Positions 34,771-44,758 are shown, numbered from the stretch's first letter. The stretch is DNA of 64,000 nt from Pseudomonas koreensis (GCF_012986595.1 NZ_JAAQYM010000009.1:62001-126000), one strand, 5' to 3'. Numbers and translations: made by a program. Notes: a model not told the origin generated them from the letters alone.

Positions 34771-34795
34771 AAAAAGCCGGCTTGTGGCCGGCTTC
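34771..34795 (-). terminator. Rho-independent terminator on the minus strand
   Basis: Stem AAGCCGGC (34774-34781) and GCCGGCTT (34787-34794) with a five-base loop; read on the minus strand it is followed by TTTTTAA. It probably ends the transcript that includes the S24 repressor. Confidence 0.75.
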
Positions 34796-35046
34796 TCGGG
34801 GACTGGCTTGGTTTATTTTTGGTAAACCGCGCCAGCCTTCAAAACGTACACCCGGATCTGCGTCCGGCTGTGGGACTTGGTCAGACGTTGGTCTGCCGCG
34901 TCGGGCGTCATCTGGGCCGCGGGAGCGGGGGATGCGCAAATGTGGGGCGCAGGATACTGAGTTTTGTGGGGGATTCCCAGCCTCAACTGCGGAATAGAGC
35001 CGCTGCGGTGGTCGATATTTGTAATTTGTACTGATTTTCGGGGCCT

Positions 35047-35073
35047 CTTCGCGAGCAGGCTCGCTCCCACAGG
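35047..35073 (-). repeat. Single REP, family B
   Basis: One copy of CTTCGCGAGCAGGCTCGCTC just downstream of the repressor stop; no partner arm. Confidence 0.7.
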
Positions 35074-35104
35074 GTTTGGTGCAGGGTTGAAGATCCGTAT
35101 CCGA

Positions 35105-35851
35105 TCAGAGAAACGGCACCACCGGTCGGCGTTTGCCCAGGGTCGACCACCAGAATACCCAGCCCAGAATGTGTATCCGCTGCTCATCGATCTGCGCCGC
35201 GCGGAAGATTTCGTCCGGGTGTTCGGCGCTGTTGTGGCTGCGCAGGCGCAGGGCGTTGCCGGGCATGCGGTGCAGGTATTTGATGCGTAGCATGCCGTCG
35301 TGTTCGATGGCGTAGATTTCGCCGTCGACGACCTGGGTCAGGCCGCGGTCGATGCCGACGATGGAGCCGTCTTCGATGCGTTCGCCCATGCTGTTGCCGA
35401 TCATGTGCGCGCAGATGGCGTCGGTGTGGCGGATTTCCAGTTGGTCGAGGTGGGCGCGGGGCAGGCGGATGGTTTGTTCGGGGTCGAGGATGACGTGGGT
35501 TTTGCCGGCGCCGTTGGTGATCGGTGTTTCCTTGAAAAACGGCAATTCGATGTCCTTGGGATCGATGACCGTGTAGACGCCGCGGATGGCCTCGGCATCG
35601 AAAGTGTCGCCGTTGCTGGCGGGTGTTTGCAGGCGCGGAGACTCTTTGGTGCCTTCGCCGGTTTTCAGCCACTCGCTGTTGACCGACAACAGGCGCGAGA
35701 CCTCTTCCATGCGATACGCGGGTACGCCCCGGGTGTACCAGTTATGAATGTTTTGGGCTTCCGTGCCCCAGAACTTTGCGAATCCCGTGGTGGTGATGTT
35801 CGCTGCTTCCAGGAGTGCCTTGAATCTTGGACCGCTAGTGTTCTTTCTCAT
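35105..35851 (-). CDS. CI/PrtR-like repressor with S24 (LexA-type) peptidase domain
   Basis: 248 residues from ATG 35851. The N-terminal XRE helix-turn-helix is FKALLEAANITTTGFAKFWGTEAQNIHNWYTRGVP (about 10-45 within this span), and the C-terminal S24 domain has GNSMGERIEDGSIVGIDRG with the catalytic Ser and LRIKYLHRMPG with the Lys. Such proteins are phage or pyocin repressors that cleave themselves after DNA damage through RecA. The frame upstream of 35851 is open but has no ribosome site. No integrase, structural or lysis genes are nearby, so it is an orphan regulator. Confidence 0.83.
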   Translation of the reverse strand: MRKNTSGPRFKALLEAANITTTGFAKFWGTEAQNIHNWYTRGVPAYRMEEVSRLLSVNSEWLKTGEGTKESPRLQTPASNGDTFDAEAIRGVYTVIDPKDIELPFFKETPITNGAGKTHVILDPEQTIRLPRAHLDQLEIRHTDAICAHMIGNSMGERIEDGSIVGIDRGLTQVVDGEIYAIEHDGMLRIKYLHRMPGNALRLRSHNSAEHPDEIFRAAQIDEQRIHILGWVFWWSTLGKRRPVVPFL

Positions 35852-35882
35852 AAACACCGAGTCTACGGCCGTGCTAGAGCGG

Positions 35883-35905
35883 TTTGAATAAACTGGGTGT
35901 TCAAA
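35883..35905. promoter_or_regulatory. Candidate operator near the repressor start
   Basis: Inverted repeat TTTGAA-N11-TTCAAA, 32 to 54 bases upstream of the repressor ATG, where autoregulation would be expected. Confidence 0.4.
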
Positions 35906-35984
35906 AAAGCTCTGTATTTTGCGACCGGATGTAAGACGTGCTTGTGGGAAATTACACACCTTAAAACTTTTATGTAGTCCGCCA

Positions 35985-35999
35985 TAAACACGTTGTTTA
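35985..35999. promoter_or_regulatory. Candidate repressor operator, perfect palindrome
   Basis: TAAACA-CGT-TGTTTA, a perfect 6-3-6 palindrome about 135 bases upstream of the repressor start. A matching half-site TAAACAC lies at 35851-35857 beside the start codon. The layout fits a CI-like operator region. Confidence 0.45.
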
Positions 36000-36021
36000 A
36001 GACGACTTTTCCCAGGCACAA

Positions 36022-36046
36022 AAAACCCCGGATCAACCGGGGTTTT
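36022..36046. terminator. Rho-independent terminator of ppa (bidirectional)
   Basis: Stem AAAACCCCGG / CCGGGGTTTT with loop ATCAA. On the minus strand it ends in a T-run, 28 bases after the ppa stop; an A/T-flanked stem also serves the other direction. Confidence 0.9.
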
Positions 36047-36074
36047 CTTCAAGCGTCATGCAGCCAGCAGGTGC

Positions 36075-36602
36075 TTAGCCCTTGTAGGCGGCAACCGACT
36101 TGGTGATCGCAGCACGAGCGGCGTCAGCGCCGTCCCAGCCTTCGATCTTGACCCATTTGCCTTTTTCGAGATCTTTGTAGTTCGCAAAGAAGTGCTCGAT
36201 CTGCTGGATCAGCAGTGGTGGCAGGTCGGTGTATTCCTTCACGTCGACGTACAGCTGGGACAGCTTGTCGTGTGGGACTGCGATGACTTTGGCATCGCCG
36301 CCGCCGTCGTCGGTCATGTTCAGGATGCCGACTGGACGTGCGCGGATCACCGAGCCTGGAGCAACCGGGTAAGGGGTCACAACCAGCACGTCGAGGGGAT
36401 CACCGTCGTCAGCCAGAGTGTTCGGGATGTAACCGTAGTTGGCCGGGTAGAACATTGGGGTGGCCATGAAACGGTCAACGAACAGGCAATCGCTGTCTTT
36501 GTCGATTTCGTATTTGATCGGCGCGTGGTTGGCCGGGATCTCGATCGCGACGTAGATGTCGTTCGGCAGGTCTTTGCCAGCCGGAATCTTGCTGTAGCTC
36601 AT
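36075..36602 (-). CDS. ppa: Inorganic pyrophosphatase
   Basis: 175 residues from ATG 36602, the family length. Motifs: FYPANYGYIPNTLADDGDPLDVLV, which contains the metal-binding DGDPLDVL, and KYEIDKDSDCLFVDRF before it; DVKEYTDLPPLLIQQIEHFF follows. It hydrolyses pyrophosphate and pulls biosynthetic reactions forward as a cytosolic hexamer. Monocistronic with its own terminator. Confidence 0.97.
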   Translation of the reverse strand: MSYSKIPAGKDLPNDIYVAIEIPANHAPIKYEIDKDSDCLFVDRFMATPMFYPANYGYIPNTLADDGDPLDVLVVTPYPVAPGSVIRARPVGILNMTDDGGGDAKVIAVPHDKLSQLYVDVKEYTDLPPLLIQQIEHFFANYKDLEKGKWVKIEGWDGADAARAAITKSVAAYKG

Positions 36603-36715
36603 TGGGCGTTGCCCCCGTAGTTTGACCAAAAACACTTGGCCGGATTGACCAAAAAGTGGCGGCGATTATAGGCACATTCCTACGCCGACGCCACGTACCA
36701 GAAGTCGTGCAGCGC

Positions 36716-37528
36716 TTAGTCGTGCGCCTGATAGACCGGGTCTGTGGCCTGAAGTTGCCGCAGCCGGCCCAACGGATCCTGCCGGTAGAAAAGCTTCAGT
36801 TGCAAGTAGACCTGTGGATAAGCCTCGTGCAGCAGATCCGGGGCGCTGAAGAAGTATTCGCTGGTGACTGCAAAGAACTCGGCAGGGTTTTCGGCCGCGT
36901 ACGGGTCAATGGCGGTTTCGACGTCGGGGTGGCGGTCGAGCTGGTGGTTGAGGTCGTCGTAGGCGTGTTGCATGACCTCGGCCCAGTCGCTGACGCGCAT
37001 GTCGGCGTGCAGCGGCGGCAGGCCGTTGGCGTCGCCGTTGAGCATGTCGAGCTTGTGCGCCAGCTCGTGGATCACCAGGTTGTAGCCTTCCCAGCCACCA
37101 CTTGCCATTACCCCGGGCCAGGCGAGGATCACCGGACCCTGTTGCCAGGCCTCGCCGCTGTGCTCGCCGTCCCACTCGTGTTCGACCCCGCTGGCATCGC
37201 GATGGCGTTGCGGGCTGAGGAAGTCGTCGGGGTAGAGGATGATTTCGTGAAAGCCCTGATACCAGTTCAGATCGCCGAGATTGAGCAGCGGCAACTGGGC
37301 CTGCGCGGCGAGCAGGAGGCGTTGCTCCTGATGCAGTTCGACGCCGGGCAGGGCGGTCAGGTGTTTGTCTTCGAGAAACAACACGCAGGCTTCACGCAGC
37401 CACTGGTCCTCGGCGGCAGTGATGCCGTCAAGGAAGCTCAGGTGGTGGCGCACCCGTTGCCACAGGTCGTCGGCAATCGGGTGCCTGGCCAGGATGCGCC
37501 GGCGACGCCAGGCGCTCAGTGACCACAT
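36716..37528 (-). CDS. mtfA: M90-family zinc peptidase (MtfA-like)
   Basis: 270 residues from ATG 37528. The zinc-peptidase motif VIHELAHKLDMLNGDANG (HEXXH) is followed by a Glu-containing ENPAEFFAVTSEYFF, the third ligand region typical of MtfA. In E. coli MtfA is an aminopeptidase that binds Mlc and so tunes glucose uptake; Pseudomonas lacks that system, so the partner is unknown. N-terminal basic stretch WRRRRILARHP. It lies four bases after the DedA stop and is probably co-transcribed. Confidence 0.88.
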   Translation of the reverse strand: MWSLSAWRRRRILARHPIADDLWQRVRHHLSFLDGITAAEDQWLREACVLFLEDKHLTALPGVELHQEQRLLLAAQAQLPLLNLGDLNWYQGFHEIILYPDDFLSPQRHRDASGVEHEWDGEHSGEAWQQGPVILAWPGVMASGGWEGYNLVIHELAHKLDMLNGDANGLPPLHADMRVSDWAEVMQHAYDDLNHQLDRHPDVETAIDPYAAENPAEFFAVTSEYFFSAPDLLHEAYPQVYLQLKLFYRQDPLGRLRQLQATDPVYQAHD

Positions 37529-37532
37529 CGGA

Positions 37533-38183
37533 TCAGTGGGTTTCGGCTTTGGCGCCGCCGAAACGGCTGCGCACCACACCGATGATCATCGGGATCAGCG
37601 ACAGCAGGATGATGCCGACGACCAGCAGCGACAGGTTCTTCTTGATGAACGGCACGTTGCCGAAGAAGTAACCCAGGGTCACCAGACCGCCGACCCAGAG
37701 GATGGTGCCGAACACGCTGAACGCGAAGAAGCGCGGATACGGCATTTTCCCGACGCCGGCGACGAACGGGGCAAACGTGCGGATGATCGGCAGGAATCGC
37801 GCCAGGGTCACGGTTTTACCGCCGTGCTTGTCGTAGAAGTCGTGGGTTTTCTGCAGGTAGTCGCGACGGAAGATTTTCGAATTCGGGTTACTGAAGAGTT
37901 TTTCCCCGGCTGTTCGTCCGATCACGTAGTTGGTGCTGTCGCCGAGGATGGCCGCGAGCATCAACAGACCGCCCAACAGGACCGGATCCATGCCACCGCC
38001 CGCCGCAACGGCACCGGCAATGAACAGCAACGAATCGCCCGGCAGGAACGGCATCACCACCAGACCGGTTTCACAGAAGATGACAGCGAACAGAATCGCG
38101 TAGATCCACGGCCCGTAGTTGGTGACCAGCAAATCGAGGTACACATCGAGATGCAGGATAAGGTCGAGCGGGTTGAAATCCAT
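37533..38183 (-). CDS. DedA-family inner membrane protein
   Basis: 216 residues. Several membrane helices with the DedA signature: LVTNYGPWIYAILFAVIFCETGLVVMPFLPGDSLLF near the start (the glutamate and PGD of the family), GDSTNYVIGRTAGEK, and ARFLPIIRTFAPFVAGVGKMPYPRF (re-entrant loop with Arg). DedA proteins maintain envelope physiology and include undecaprenyl-phosphate flippases. It forms a two-gene unit with mtfA. Confidence 0.9.
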   Translation of the reverse strand: MDFNPLDLILHLDVYLDLLVTNYGPWIYAILFAVIFCETGLVVMPFLPGDSLLFIAGAVAAGGGMDPVLLGGLLMLAAILGDSTNYVIGRTAGEKLFSNPNSKIFRRDYLQKTHDFYDKHGGKTVTLARFLPIIRTFAPFVAGVGKMPYPRFFAFSVFGTILWVGGLVTLGYFFGNVPFIKKNLSLLVVGIILLSLIPMIIGVVRSRFGGAKAETH

Positions 38184-38420
38184 GGGGGCACCTGTGGTGA
38201 CGGCCCGACTCGGCAGGCCTGTGCGGATGATTCGGGTGTAAGCCTACAGCGGGGTGTAGTTTTTCTTACAAGCCGGAAAGCTCGGGATTATACGGTCTGA
38301 GAGGTGAAAAGCGCGTTGGTTTTGTAGCGGGGGATGTCGGGGTGTGAATATTTGTCAGGCGGGCGTCGAGCTTGATGAGGGCGGTAACACTCGGTCGAGC
38401 GTCAGGCAAAAGCAAAAGCA
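38184..38420. other. Gap between DedA and GNAT genes, nothing recognised
   Basis: About 240 bases before the REP doublet at 38421. It should contain the DedA promoter on the minus strand, but no clear -35/-10 pair, terminator or small gene was found. Confidence 0.5.
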
Positions 38421-38497
38421 AAAAGATCGCAGCCTTCGGCAGCTCCTACATTTGGAATGCGTTGCCCTGTAGGAGCTGCCGCAGGCTGCGATCTTTT
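38421..38497. repeat. REP doublet, family A
   Basis: Inverted arms, one of the CCTTCGG and one of the GCCGCAGG variant, immediately after the GNAT stop. Confidence 0.85.
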
Positions 38498-38501
38498 GAT
38501 T

Positions 38502-38963
38502 TCAGAGCTCGTCGCTGATCGGCAACACGTAGTTCTTGAACTCGGTGTCTTCCTTGAAGCCGATGGATTCGTAGGTTTTCTGCGCCACTTCGTTGTTGCT
38601 GCTGGTGGAGACGCGCATGCGTACGGCCTGGGTTTCCTTGGCCATTTTCTTCGCGGTGCGGATCAGGTTGTCGGCCACCAGCTGCCGGCGGGCGTCTTCG
38701 GCGACATAGATGTCGTTGAGGATCCACACGCGTTTGAGCGACAGCGAGGAAAAACTTGGATACAGCTGGCAGAAGCCCATCAGCTTCTTGTCGTCATCGT
38801 CGGCCAGGGCCAGGTAAATCACCGACTCCTTGCGGCGCAGGCGTTTTTCGAGAAACGCGCGGGAGGAATCCGGGTAAGGCAGGGAACCGTAGAACTCGCG
38901 ATATTTGACGAACAACGGGGTCAGCAAATCCAGATGTTCGAGGGTCGCTTGAATAATCCGCAT
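38502..38963 (-). CDS. GNAT-family N-acetyltransferase
   Basis: 153 residues from ATG 38963. GNAT fold: IYLALADDDDKKLMGFCQLYPSFSS (strands 2-4), WILNDIYVAEDARRQLVADNLIRTAKKMA, where the acetyl-CoA motif Q/RxxGxG/A is divergent (ARRQLVADNL), and NNEVAQKTYESIGFKED at the C-terminus. The substrate is unknown. It follows eutC by 115 bases in the same direction and keeps this place in P. aeruginosa (PA4026). Confidence 0.82.
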   Translation of the reverse strand: MRIIQATLEHLDLLTPLFVKYREFYGSLPYPDSSRAFLEKRLRRKESVIYLALADDDDKKLMGFCQLYPSFSSLSLKRVWILNDIYVAEDARRQLVADNLIRTAKKMAKETQAVRMRVSTSSNNEVAQKTYESIGFKEDTEFKNYVLPISDEL

Positions 38964-39078
38964 GATAGGTCTCGTCTTCAAGTGGCTGTCTTCAACTGCT
39001 CTGACGGCGATGGGAAACCCTGGCGGCCGTGCATCGATCCTGCCTGAAAGCAGCGCAGAAACGCAATGCGGAAACGGT

Positions 39079-39912
39079 TCAGGTTGTCGACGGGCCCAGT
39101 AGGAAGTTTCCCTTCATGTCCGCCCCGGCGTCCGACTCCAGCGTCTGAACCTGTGCTTCGTCCTTCAGATTGACCCCCGACAACTGGCGCCGGCAGGCCT
39201 CGCGCATCAGATACAGCAAGCGATGCGCCGCCATACCGTAACTCAAGCCCTCAAGCCGCACGTTGGAGATGCAATTGCGGTAGGCATCGGTCAGCCCGAT
39301 TTTTGGATTGTAGGTGAAATATAAACCGAGGCTGTCGGGCGAACTCAGGCCCGGACGCTCGCCGATCAGCATCACCACCATTTTTGCGCCGAGCAACTGA
39401 CCGATTTCATCACCGACGGCAACCCGGCCCTGTTCCACCAGCACCACGGGTGCAATCGACCAGCCGTCGGCGCTCATCTGCTCCTCCAGGCGAGTCAGAA
39501 ACGGCACGGTATGCCGATGCACGGCCAGCGCCGACAAGCCGTCCGCCACCACAATCGCCAGATCCACCTCGCCGGGGTGCGCTTGCGCGTAATCGCGCAG
39601 GCGCTGCGCCGAGTCTTCGCTGAGTTTGCGCCCCAGATCCGGGCGTTGCAGATAGCTGTTGCGATCCGTTGCCGCGCTGTGCAGCAACAGGCTCTCGCGC
39701 CCGCGCTCGCTCAATTGCGCGCTGAGCCCGGCGTGATCGAACGGCAGATGCACCGCATCCCGCGCCTGGGCGTGGGCGAACTGGAAATCCAGCTGGGCGC
39801 TGGTCGGCAGGCTGGTGCCGGTGCGGCCGAGGGCGATGCGCGCCGGGGTCAGGCGGCGCAGCTCCAGCCAAGGGTTTTGCGGGTCGACAGGCGGTTTTTC
39901 CATAACACTCAT
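39079..39912 (-). CDS. eutC: Ethanolamine ammonia-lyase small subunit
   Basis: 277 residues from ATG 39912 (ATGA overlap with eutB). Motifs ARIALGRTGTSLPTSAQLDFQFAHAQARDAVH, VADGLSALAVHRH, VEQGRVAVGDEIG and LIGERPGLSSPDSLGLYFTY are characteristic of EutC, which binds adenosylcobalamin at the interface with EutB. The enzyme splits ethanolamine into acetaldehyde and ammonia. The open frame extends far upstream inside eutB, but this is not coding. Confidence 0.95.
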   Translation of the reverse strand: MSVMEKPPVDPQNPWLELRRLTPARIALGRTGTSLPTSAQLDFQFAHAQARDAVHLPFDHAGLSAQLSERGRESLLLHSAATDRNSYLQRPDLGRKLSEDSAQRLRDYAQAHPGEVDLAIVVADGLSALAVHRHTVPFLTRLEEQMSADGWSIAPVVLVEQGRVAVGDEIGQLLGAKMVVMLIGERPGLSSPDSLGLYFTYNPKIGLTDAYRNCISNVRLEGLSYGMAAHRLLYLMREACRRQLSGVNLKDEAQVQTLESDAGADMKGNFLLGPSTT

Positions 39913-41303
39913 CCCAGTTGCGCCAGCGCCTGGCGAAAGGCCGGCGGCAGGTTGTTGCCAAAGCGAACCTTGCCGTCCGCCTGGGTGAAGATGCCCATGT
40001 TCGCCAGCCATTGTTCGAACTCCGGCGCCGGTTTCAGGCCCAGGGTCTGGCGCGCGTAGAGCGCGTCGTGGAACGAGGTGGTCTGGTAGTTGAGCATGAT
40101 GTCGTCGGAGCCGGGGATGCCCATGATGAAGTTGATCCCGGCTACACCGAGCAACGTCAGCAGGGTGTCCATGTCGTCCTGATCGGCCTCGGCATGGTTG
40201 GTGTAGCAGATGTCGCACCCCATCGGCACGCCGAGCAACTTGCCGCAGAAATGGTCCTCGAGGCCGGCGCGGATGATCTGTTTGCCGTTATAGAGGTATT
40301 CCGGGCCGATGAAACCGACCACGGTATTCACCAGAAACGGCTTGAAATGCCGTGCCACAGCGTAGGCCCGGGTTTCGCAGGTCTGCTGGTCGACACCGTG
40401 GTGGGCGTTGGCCGACAGTGCGCTGCCCTGGCCGGTCTCGAAATACATCAGGTTTTGCCCAAGAGTGCCGCGTTTGAGGCTCAGCCCCGCGTCGTAGCCT
40501 TCCTGTAAGACATTCAGGTTGATGCCGAAACTGGCGTTGGCCGCTTCGGTGCCGGCGATCGACTGGAACACCAGGTCCAGCGGCACGCCACGGTTGATCG
40601 CTTCGATCGAGGTGGTGACGTGGGTCAGCACGCAGGCCTGGGTCGGGATGTCATAGCGCTGGATGATCGCGTCGAGCATTTCCAGCATCGCGCAGATCGA
40701 GGCAATGCTGTCGGTGGCCGGGTTGATGCCGATCATCGCGTCGCCATTGCCGTAGAGCAGGCCGTCGAGAATGCTCGCGGCGATGCCGGACGGCTCGTCG
40801 GTCGGATGGTTGGGTTGCAAGCGGGTCGACAGGCGGCCGCGCAGGCCGAGGGTGCCGCGAAATTGTGTGACCACGCGGATCTTCTGCGCCACCAGCACCA
40901 GATCCTGCACGCGCATGATCTTCGACACGGCGGCGACCATTTCCGGGGTCAGGCCGGGGGCGAGGGCGCGCAGGCTGGTTTCGTCGGCCGCCTCGCTGAG
41001 CAGCCAGTCGCGGAAACCGCCGACGGTGAGGTGGCTGACCACGGCAAAGGCCTGTTTGTCGTGGGTGTCGATGATCAGTCGGGTGACTTCATCGGTTTCG
41101 TAGGGAATCAGCGCTTCCTGCAAGAAATGCGTGAGCGGGATGTCGGCCAGCGCCATTTGTGCGGCCACGCGTTCGCCGTCATTGAGCGCGGCGACGCCGG
41201 CCAGGAAATCCCCGGAGCGCGCCGGGCTGGCCTTGGCCATGACGTCCTTGAGGCTGTCGAAGCGATAGGTCTGGGCGCCGACGGAATGGGCAAATGCGGC
41301 CAT
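39909..41303 (-). CDS. eutB: Ethanolamine ammonia-lyase large subunit
   Basis: 464 residues with GGAGGA nine bases before ATG 41303. Conserved segments: GLRGRLSTRLQPNHPTDEPSGI, DGLLYGNGDAMIGINPATD, FETGQGSALSANAHHGVDQQTCE and MGCDICYTNHAEADQDDMD. It is the catalytic TIM-barrel subunit of the B12 enzyme. No eutA reactivase or microcompartment genes are present; the acetaldehyde is evidently taken by exaC. Confidence 0.96.
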   Translation of the reverse strand: MAAFAHSVGAQTYRFDSLKDVMAKASPARSGDFLAGVAALNDGERVAAQMALADIPLTHFLQEALIPYETDEVTRLIIDTHDKQAFAVVSHLTVGGFRDWLLSEAADETSLRALAPGLTPEMVAAVSKIMRVQDLVLVAQKIRVVTQFRGTLGLRGRLSTRLQPNHPTDEPSGIAASILDGLLYGNGDAMIGINPATDSIASICAMLEMLDAIIQRYDIPTQACVLTHVTTSIEAINRGVPLDLVFQSIAGTEAANASFGINLNVLQEGYDAGLSLKRGTLGQNLMYFETGQGSALSANAHHGVDQQTCETRAYAVARHFKPFLVNTVVGFIGPEYLYNGKQIIRAGLEDHFCGKLLGVPMGCDICYTNHAEADQDDMDTLLTLLGVAGINFIMGIPGSDDIMLNYQTTSFHDALYARQTLGLKPAPEFEQWLANMGIFTQADGKVRFGNNLPPAFRQALAQLG

Positions 41304-41354
41304 GGGCGGTGTCCTCCAATAATTACTGCAATCTGCTTACATAGGGTTGAACCT

Positions 41355-41443
41355 TTGTGGGAGCGAGCCTGCTCGCGAATACGGACTGACATTCAAACAT
41401 TTGTCGACTGACACTCCGCTTTCGCGAGCAGGCTCGCTCCCAC
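41355..41443. repeat. REP doublet, family B
   Basis: Inverted TGTGGGAGCGAGCCTGCTCG arms in the 201-base gap between eat and eutB. Confidence 0.85.
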
Positions 41444-41470
41444 ATTGGATCTCCATGCACTTCAATAATG

Positions 41471-41499
41471 CCGGCACTGGGCGAAAGGCCCGGTGCCGG
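41471..41499 (-). terminator. GC-rich hairpin after eat
   Basis: Stem CCGGCACTGGGC / GCCCGGTGCCGG (one G-U pair) with a five-base loop, 6 bases after the eat stop. No long U-tract follows, so it may be a partial terminator or mRNA stabiliser that sets eutBC below eat. Confidence 0.6.
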
Positions 41500-41504
41500 T
41501 GCAA

Positions 41505-42875
41505 CTAGATCCCTTCGAGCATAGCGTCTGCCGGGGCTTCGGCGCGTTGTTTGGCGGTCAGCTGGAAGTACAGATAACCAGCGGCCATGAAGCCCAGGAA
41601 CACGCAACCGATCAGCGTGTTGAACCACGCCATCGCCACCAGGCACACCACCGCCAGGAACAGCGCAATCGCCGGCACCACCGGGTAGCCCGGGGCGCGG
41701 AAGGTGCGTTCCAGGTTCGGTTCGGTTTTGCGCAGTTTGAACAGGCTGAGCATGCTGATGATGTACATCACGATCGCGCCGAACACCGACATGGTGATCA
41801 TCGCTGCGGTCAGGGTCATGCCTTGCAGATTGACCAGACCGTCGCTGTAAATTGCCGCGATGCCGATCACGCCGCCGGCCAGAATGGCCCGGTGCGGGGT
41901 CTGGAAGCGCGACAGCTTGGCCAGGCTTTTCGGCAGGTAACCGGCGCGGGCGAGGGCGAAGAACTGTCGCGAGTAGCCGAGGATGATGCCGTGGAAACTC
42001 GCCACCAGGCCGAACAGGCCGATCCACACCAGCATGTGCATCCACGAGGAATTGTTGCCGACCACTGCTTTCATCGCCTGTGGCAGCGGATCGTTGATGT
42101 TCGACAGCTGGCGCCAGTCGCCGACACCGCCGGCCATCACCATCACACCGATGGCGAGGAACACCAGGGTCAGAATGCCGCTGACGTAAGCCTTGGGAAT
42201 CGTGCGCTTCGGGTCCTTGGCTTCTTCGGCCGCCATGGCAGCGCCTTCGATGGCGAGGAAGAACCAGATCGCGAACGGGATCGCCGCGAAGATTCCGGGG
42301 ATCGAACCCAGGGTGAATTCGTTGGCACCCGACCAGCCGTTGAGCACGAAGTTGCTGAAGCTGAAGCCCGGCGCGACCACGCCCATGAACACCAGCAGCT
42401 CGGCGACCGCGAGCACGGTGACCACCAGTTCAAAGGTCGCGGCGATGCTGACGCCGAGGATGTTCAGGGTCATGAACACAAAGTACGCGCCGACCGCCGC
42501 GATCTTCGGATCAAGTTCCGGGTACTGCACGTTGAGGTAGGCGCCGATTGCCATGGCGATGGCCGGTGGGGCAAAGACGAATTCGATCAGGGTGGCGATA
42601 CCGGCAATCAACCCGCCTTTTTCGCCAAACGCCCGACGACTGTAGGCAAACGGCCCGCCCGCGTGTGGAATCGCGGTGGTCAGTTCGGTGAAACTGAAAA
42701 TGAAGCAGGTGTACATGGTCGCGACCATCAGCGCCGTGACCAGAAATCCGAGCGTGCCCGCGGTGCCCCAGCCGTAACTCCAGCCGAAGTATTCGCCGGA
42801 AATCACCAGGCCGACGGCAATGCCCCAGAGGTGCAGGGTGCCGAGTGTGGGTTTGAGCTGTGTGGTGGAAGTCAT
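41505..42875 (-). CDS. eat: Ethanolamine permease (APC superfamily)
   Basis: 456 residues, about twelve membrane helices. The start LGTLHLWGIAVGLVISGEYFGWSYGWG is the ethanolamine-permease version of the APC helix 1 motif, and TELTTAIPHAGGPFAYSRRAFGEKGG and FLAIEGAAMAAEEAKDPKRTIPKAY are family blocks. It should import ethanolamine by proton symport. GAGAGGACTT precedes ATG 42875; a sigma-54 promoter lies at 42990-43005. Confidence 0.93.
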   Translation of the reverse strand: MTSTTQLKPTLGTLHLWGIAVGLVISGEYFGWSYGWGTAGTLGFLVTALMVATMYTCFIFSFTELTTAIPHAGGPFAYSRRAFGEKGGLIAGIATLIEFVFAPPAIAMAIGAYLNVQYPELDPKIAAVGAYFVFMTLNILGVSIAATFELVVTVLAVAELLVFMGVVAPGFSFSNFVLNGWSGANEFTLGSIPGIFAAIPFAIWFFLAIEGAAMAAEEAKDPKRTIPKAYVSGILTLVFLAIGVMVMAGGVGDWRQLSNINDPLPQAMKAVVGNNSSWMHMLVWIGLFGLVASFHGIILGYSRQFFALARAGYLPKSLAKLSRFQTPHRAILAGGVIGIAAIYSDGLVNLQGMTLTAAMITMSVFGAIVMYIISMLSLFKLRKTEPNLERTFRAPGYPVVPAIALFLAVVCLVAMAWFNTLIGCVFLGFMAAGYLYFQLTAKQRAEAPADAMLEGI

Positions 42876-42989
42876 AAGTCCTCTCTGTTTTTTATTGTTC
42901 GATCTGTTGGACTTTCGGGTGCAATGGGTTGGGTGGATGGCGGCTGTTCACGCAGCGGCGTTTTACGTGCAAATCCTGAATGACGGGTA

Positions 42990-43005
42990 CGCAAGGGCCG
43001 TGCCA
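42990..43005 (-). promoter_or_regulatory. Sigma-54 promoter of eat-eutBC
   Basis: On the minus strand TGGCAC-GGCCC-TTGCG, an exact TGGCAC-N5-TTGC match. Transcription would start near 42978, leaving a leader of about 100 bases. The activator is probably the EatR-type protein encoded at 45068. Confidence 0.85.
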
Positions 43006-43044
43006 GAGCGGCCAAGCCTTGGGGTCGTGTCATAAAGGACGCCA

Positions 43045-43110
43045 ATCGCGAGCAGGCTCACTCCTACAAAAGGAATGCGGTGCAATTGTAGGAGCGAGCC
43101 TGCTCGCGAT
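43045..43110. repeat. REP doublet, family B variant
   Basis: ATCGCGAGCAGGCTCACTCC and its inverted partner with GTAGGAGCGAGCCTGCTCGC. It occupies the region directly upstream of the eat promoter. Confidence 0.8.
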
Positions 43111-43122
43111 AGCGGTCGATAA

Positions 43123-43148
43123 GGCGACACAGAATCATCTGTGTCGCC
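43123..43148 (-). terminator. Terminator-like hairpin after exaC
   Basis: Perfect 11-bp stem GGCGACACAGA / TCTGTGTCGCC with loop ATCA, 9 bases after the exaC stop. The U-tract on the minus strand is weak. Confidence 0.7.
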
Positions 43149-43156
43149 CTCAGGTT

Positions 43157-44677
<1,521 letters not shown>

Positions 44678-44742
44678 GATGATGTTCTCCTTGGCTTTGT
44701 ACTTATTAGAGAAACGCGCAGGTGCGCTTGCTATAAGCGTAG

Positions 44743-44758
44743 AGCAAAGGTCGGGCCA
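44743..44758 (-). promoter_or_regulatory. Sigma-54 promoter of exaC
   Basis: On the minus strand TGGCCC-GACCT-TTGCT: GG and GC at the invariant -24/-12 spacing, one deviation from TGGCAC. Start near 44732, about 55 bases ahead of the ATG. Confidence 0.75.

Larger units (their letters stand above)
34488..35104. other. 617-base intergenic region without a convincing gene
   Basis: It holds a minus-strand terminator (34771-34795) and a single family B REP (35047-35073). On the minus strand an open frame ending at 34813 (tail VYVLKAGAVYQK) stops 18 bases before that terminator, but it has no good start or ribosome site outside the repressor gene; it may be the remnant of a lost gene downstream of the repressor. 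Confidence 0.5.

Noticed and set aside
34813..35187. Minus-strand open frame of 124 codons downstream of the S24 repressor
   Set aside because: It overlaps the repressor and a REP and has no ribosome site; at most a gene remnant, so it is only mentioned in the intergenic entry.
35105..36052. Prophage insertion
   Set aside because: Only a repressor is present, with no integrase, att-like repeats or structural genes in the window.
39913..40218. N-terminal extension of eutC inside eutB
   Set aside because: The coupled ATG at 39912 gives the family length; the extension is Arg/His-rich out-of-frame eutB.
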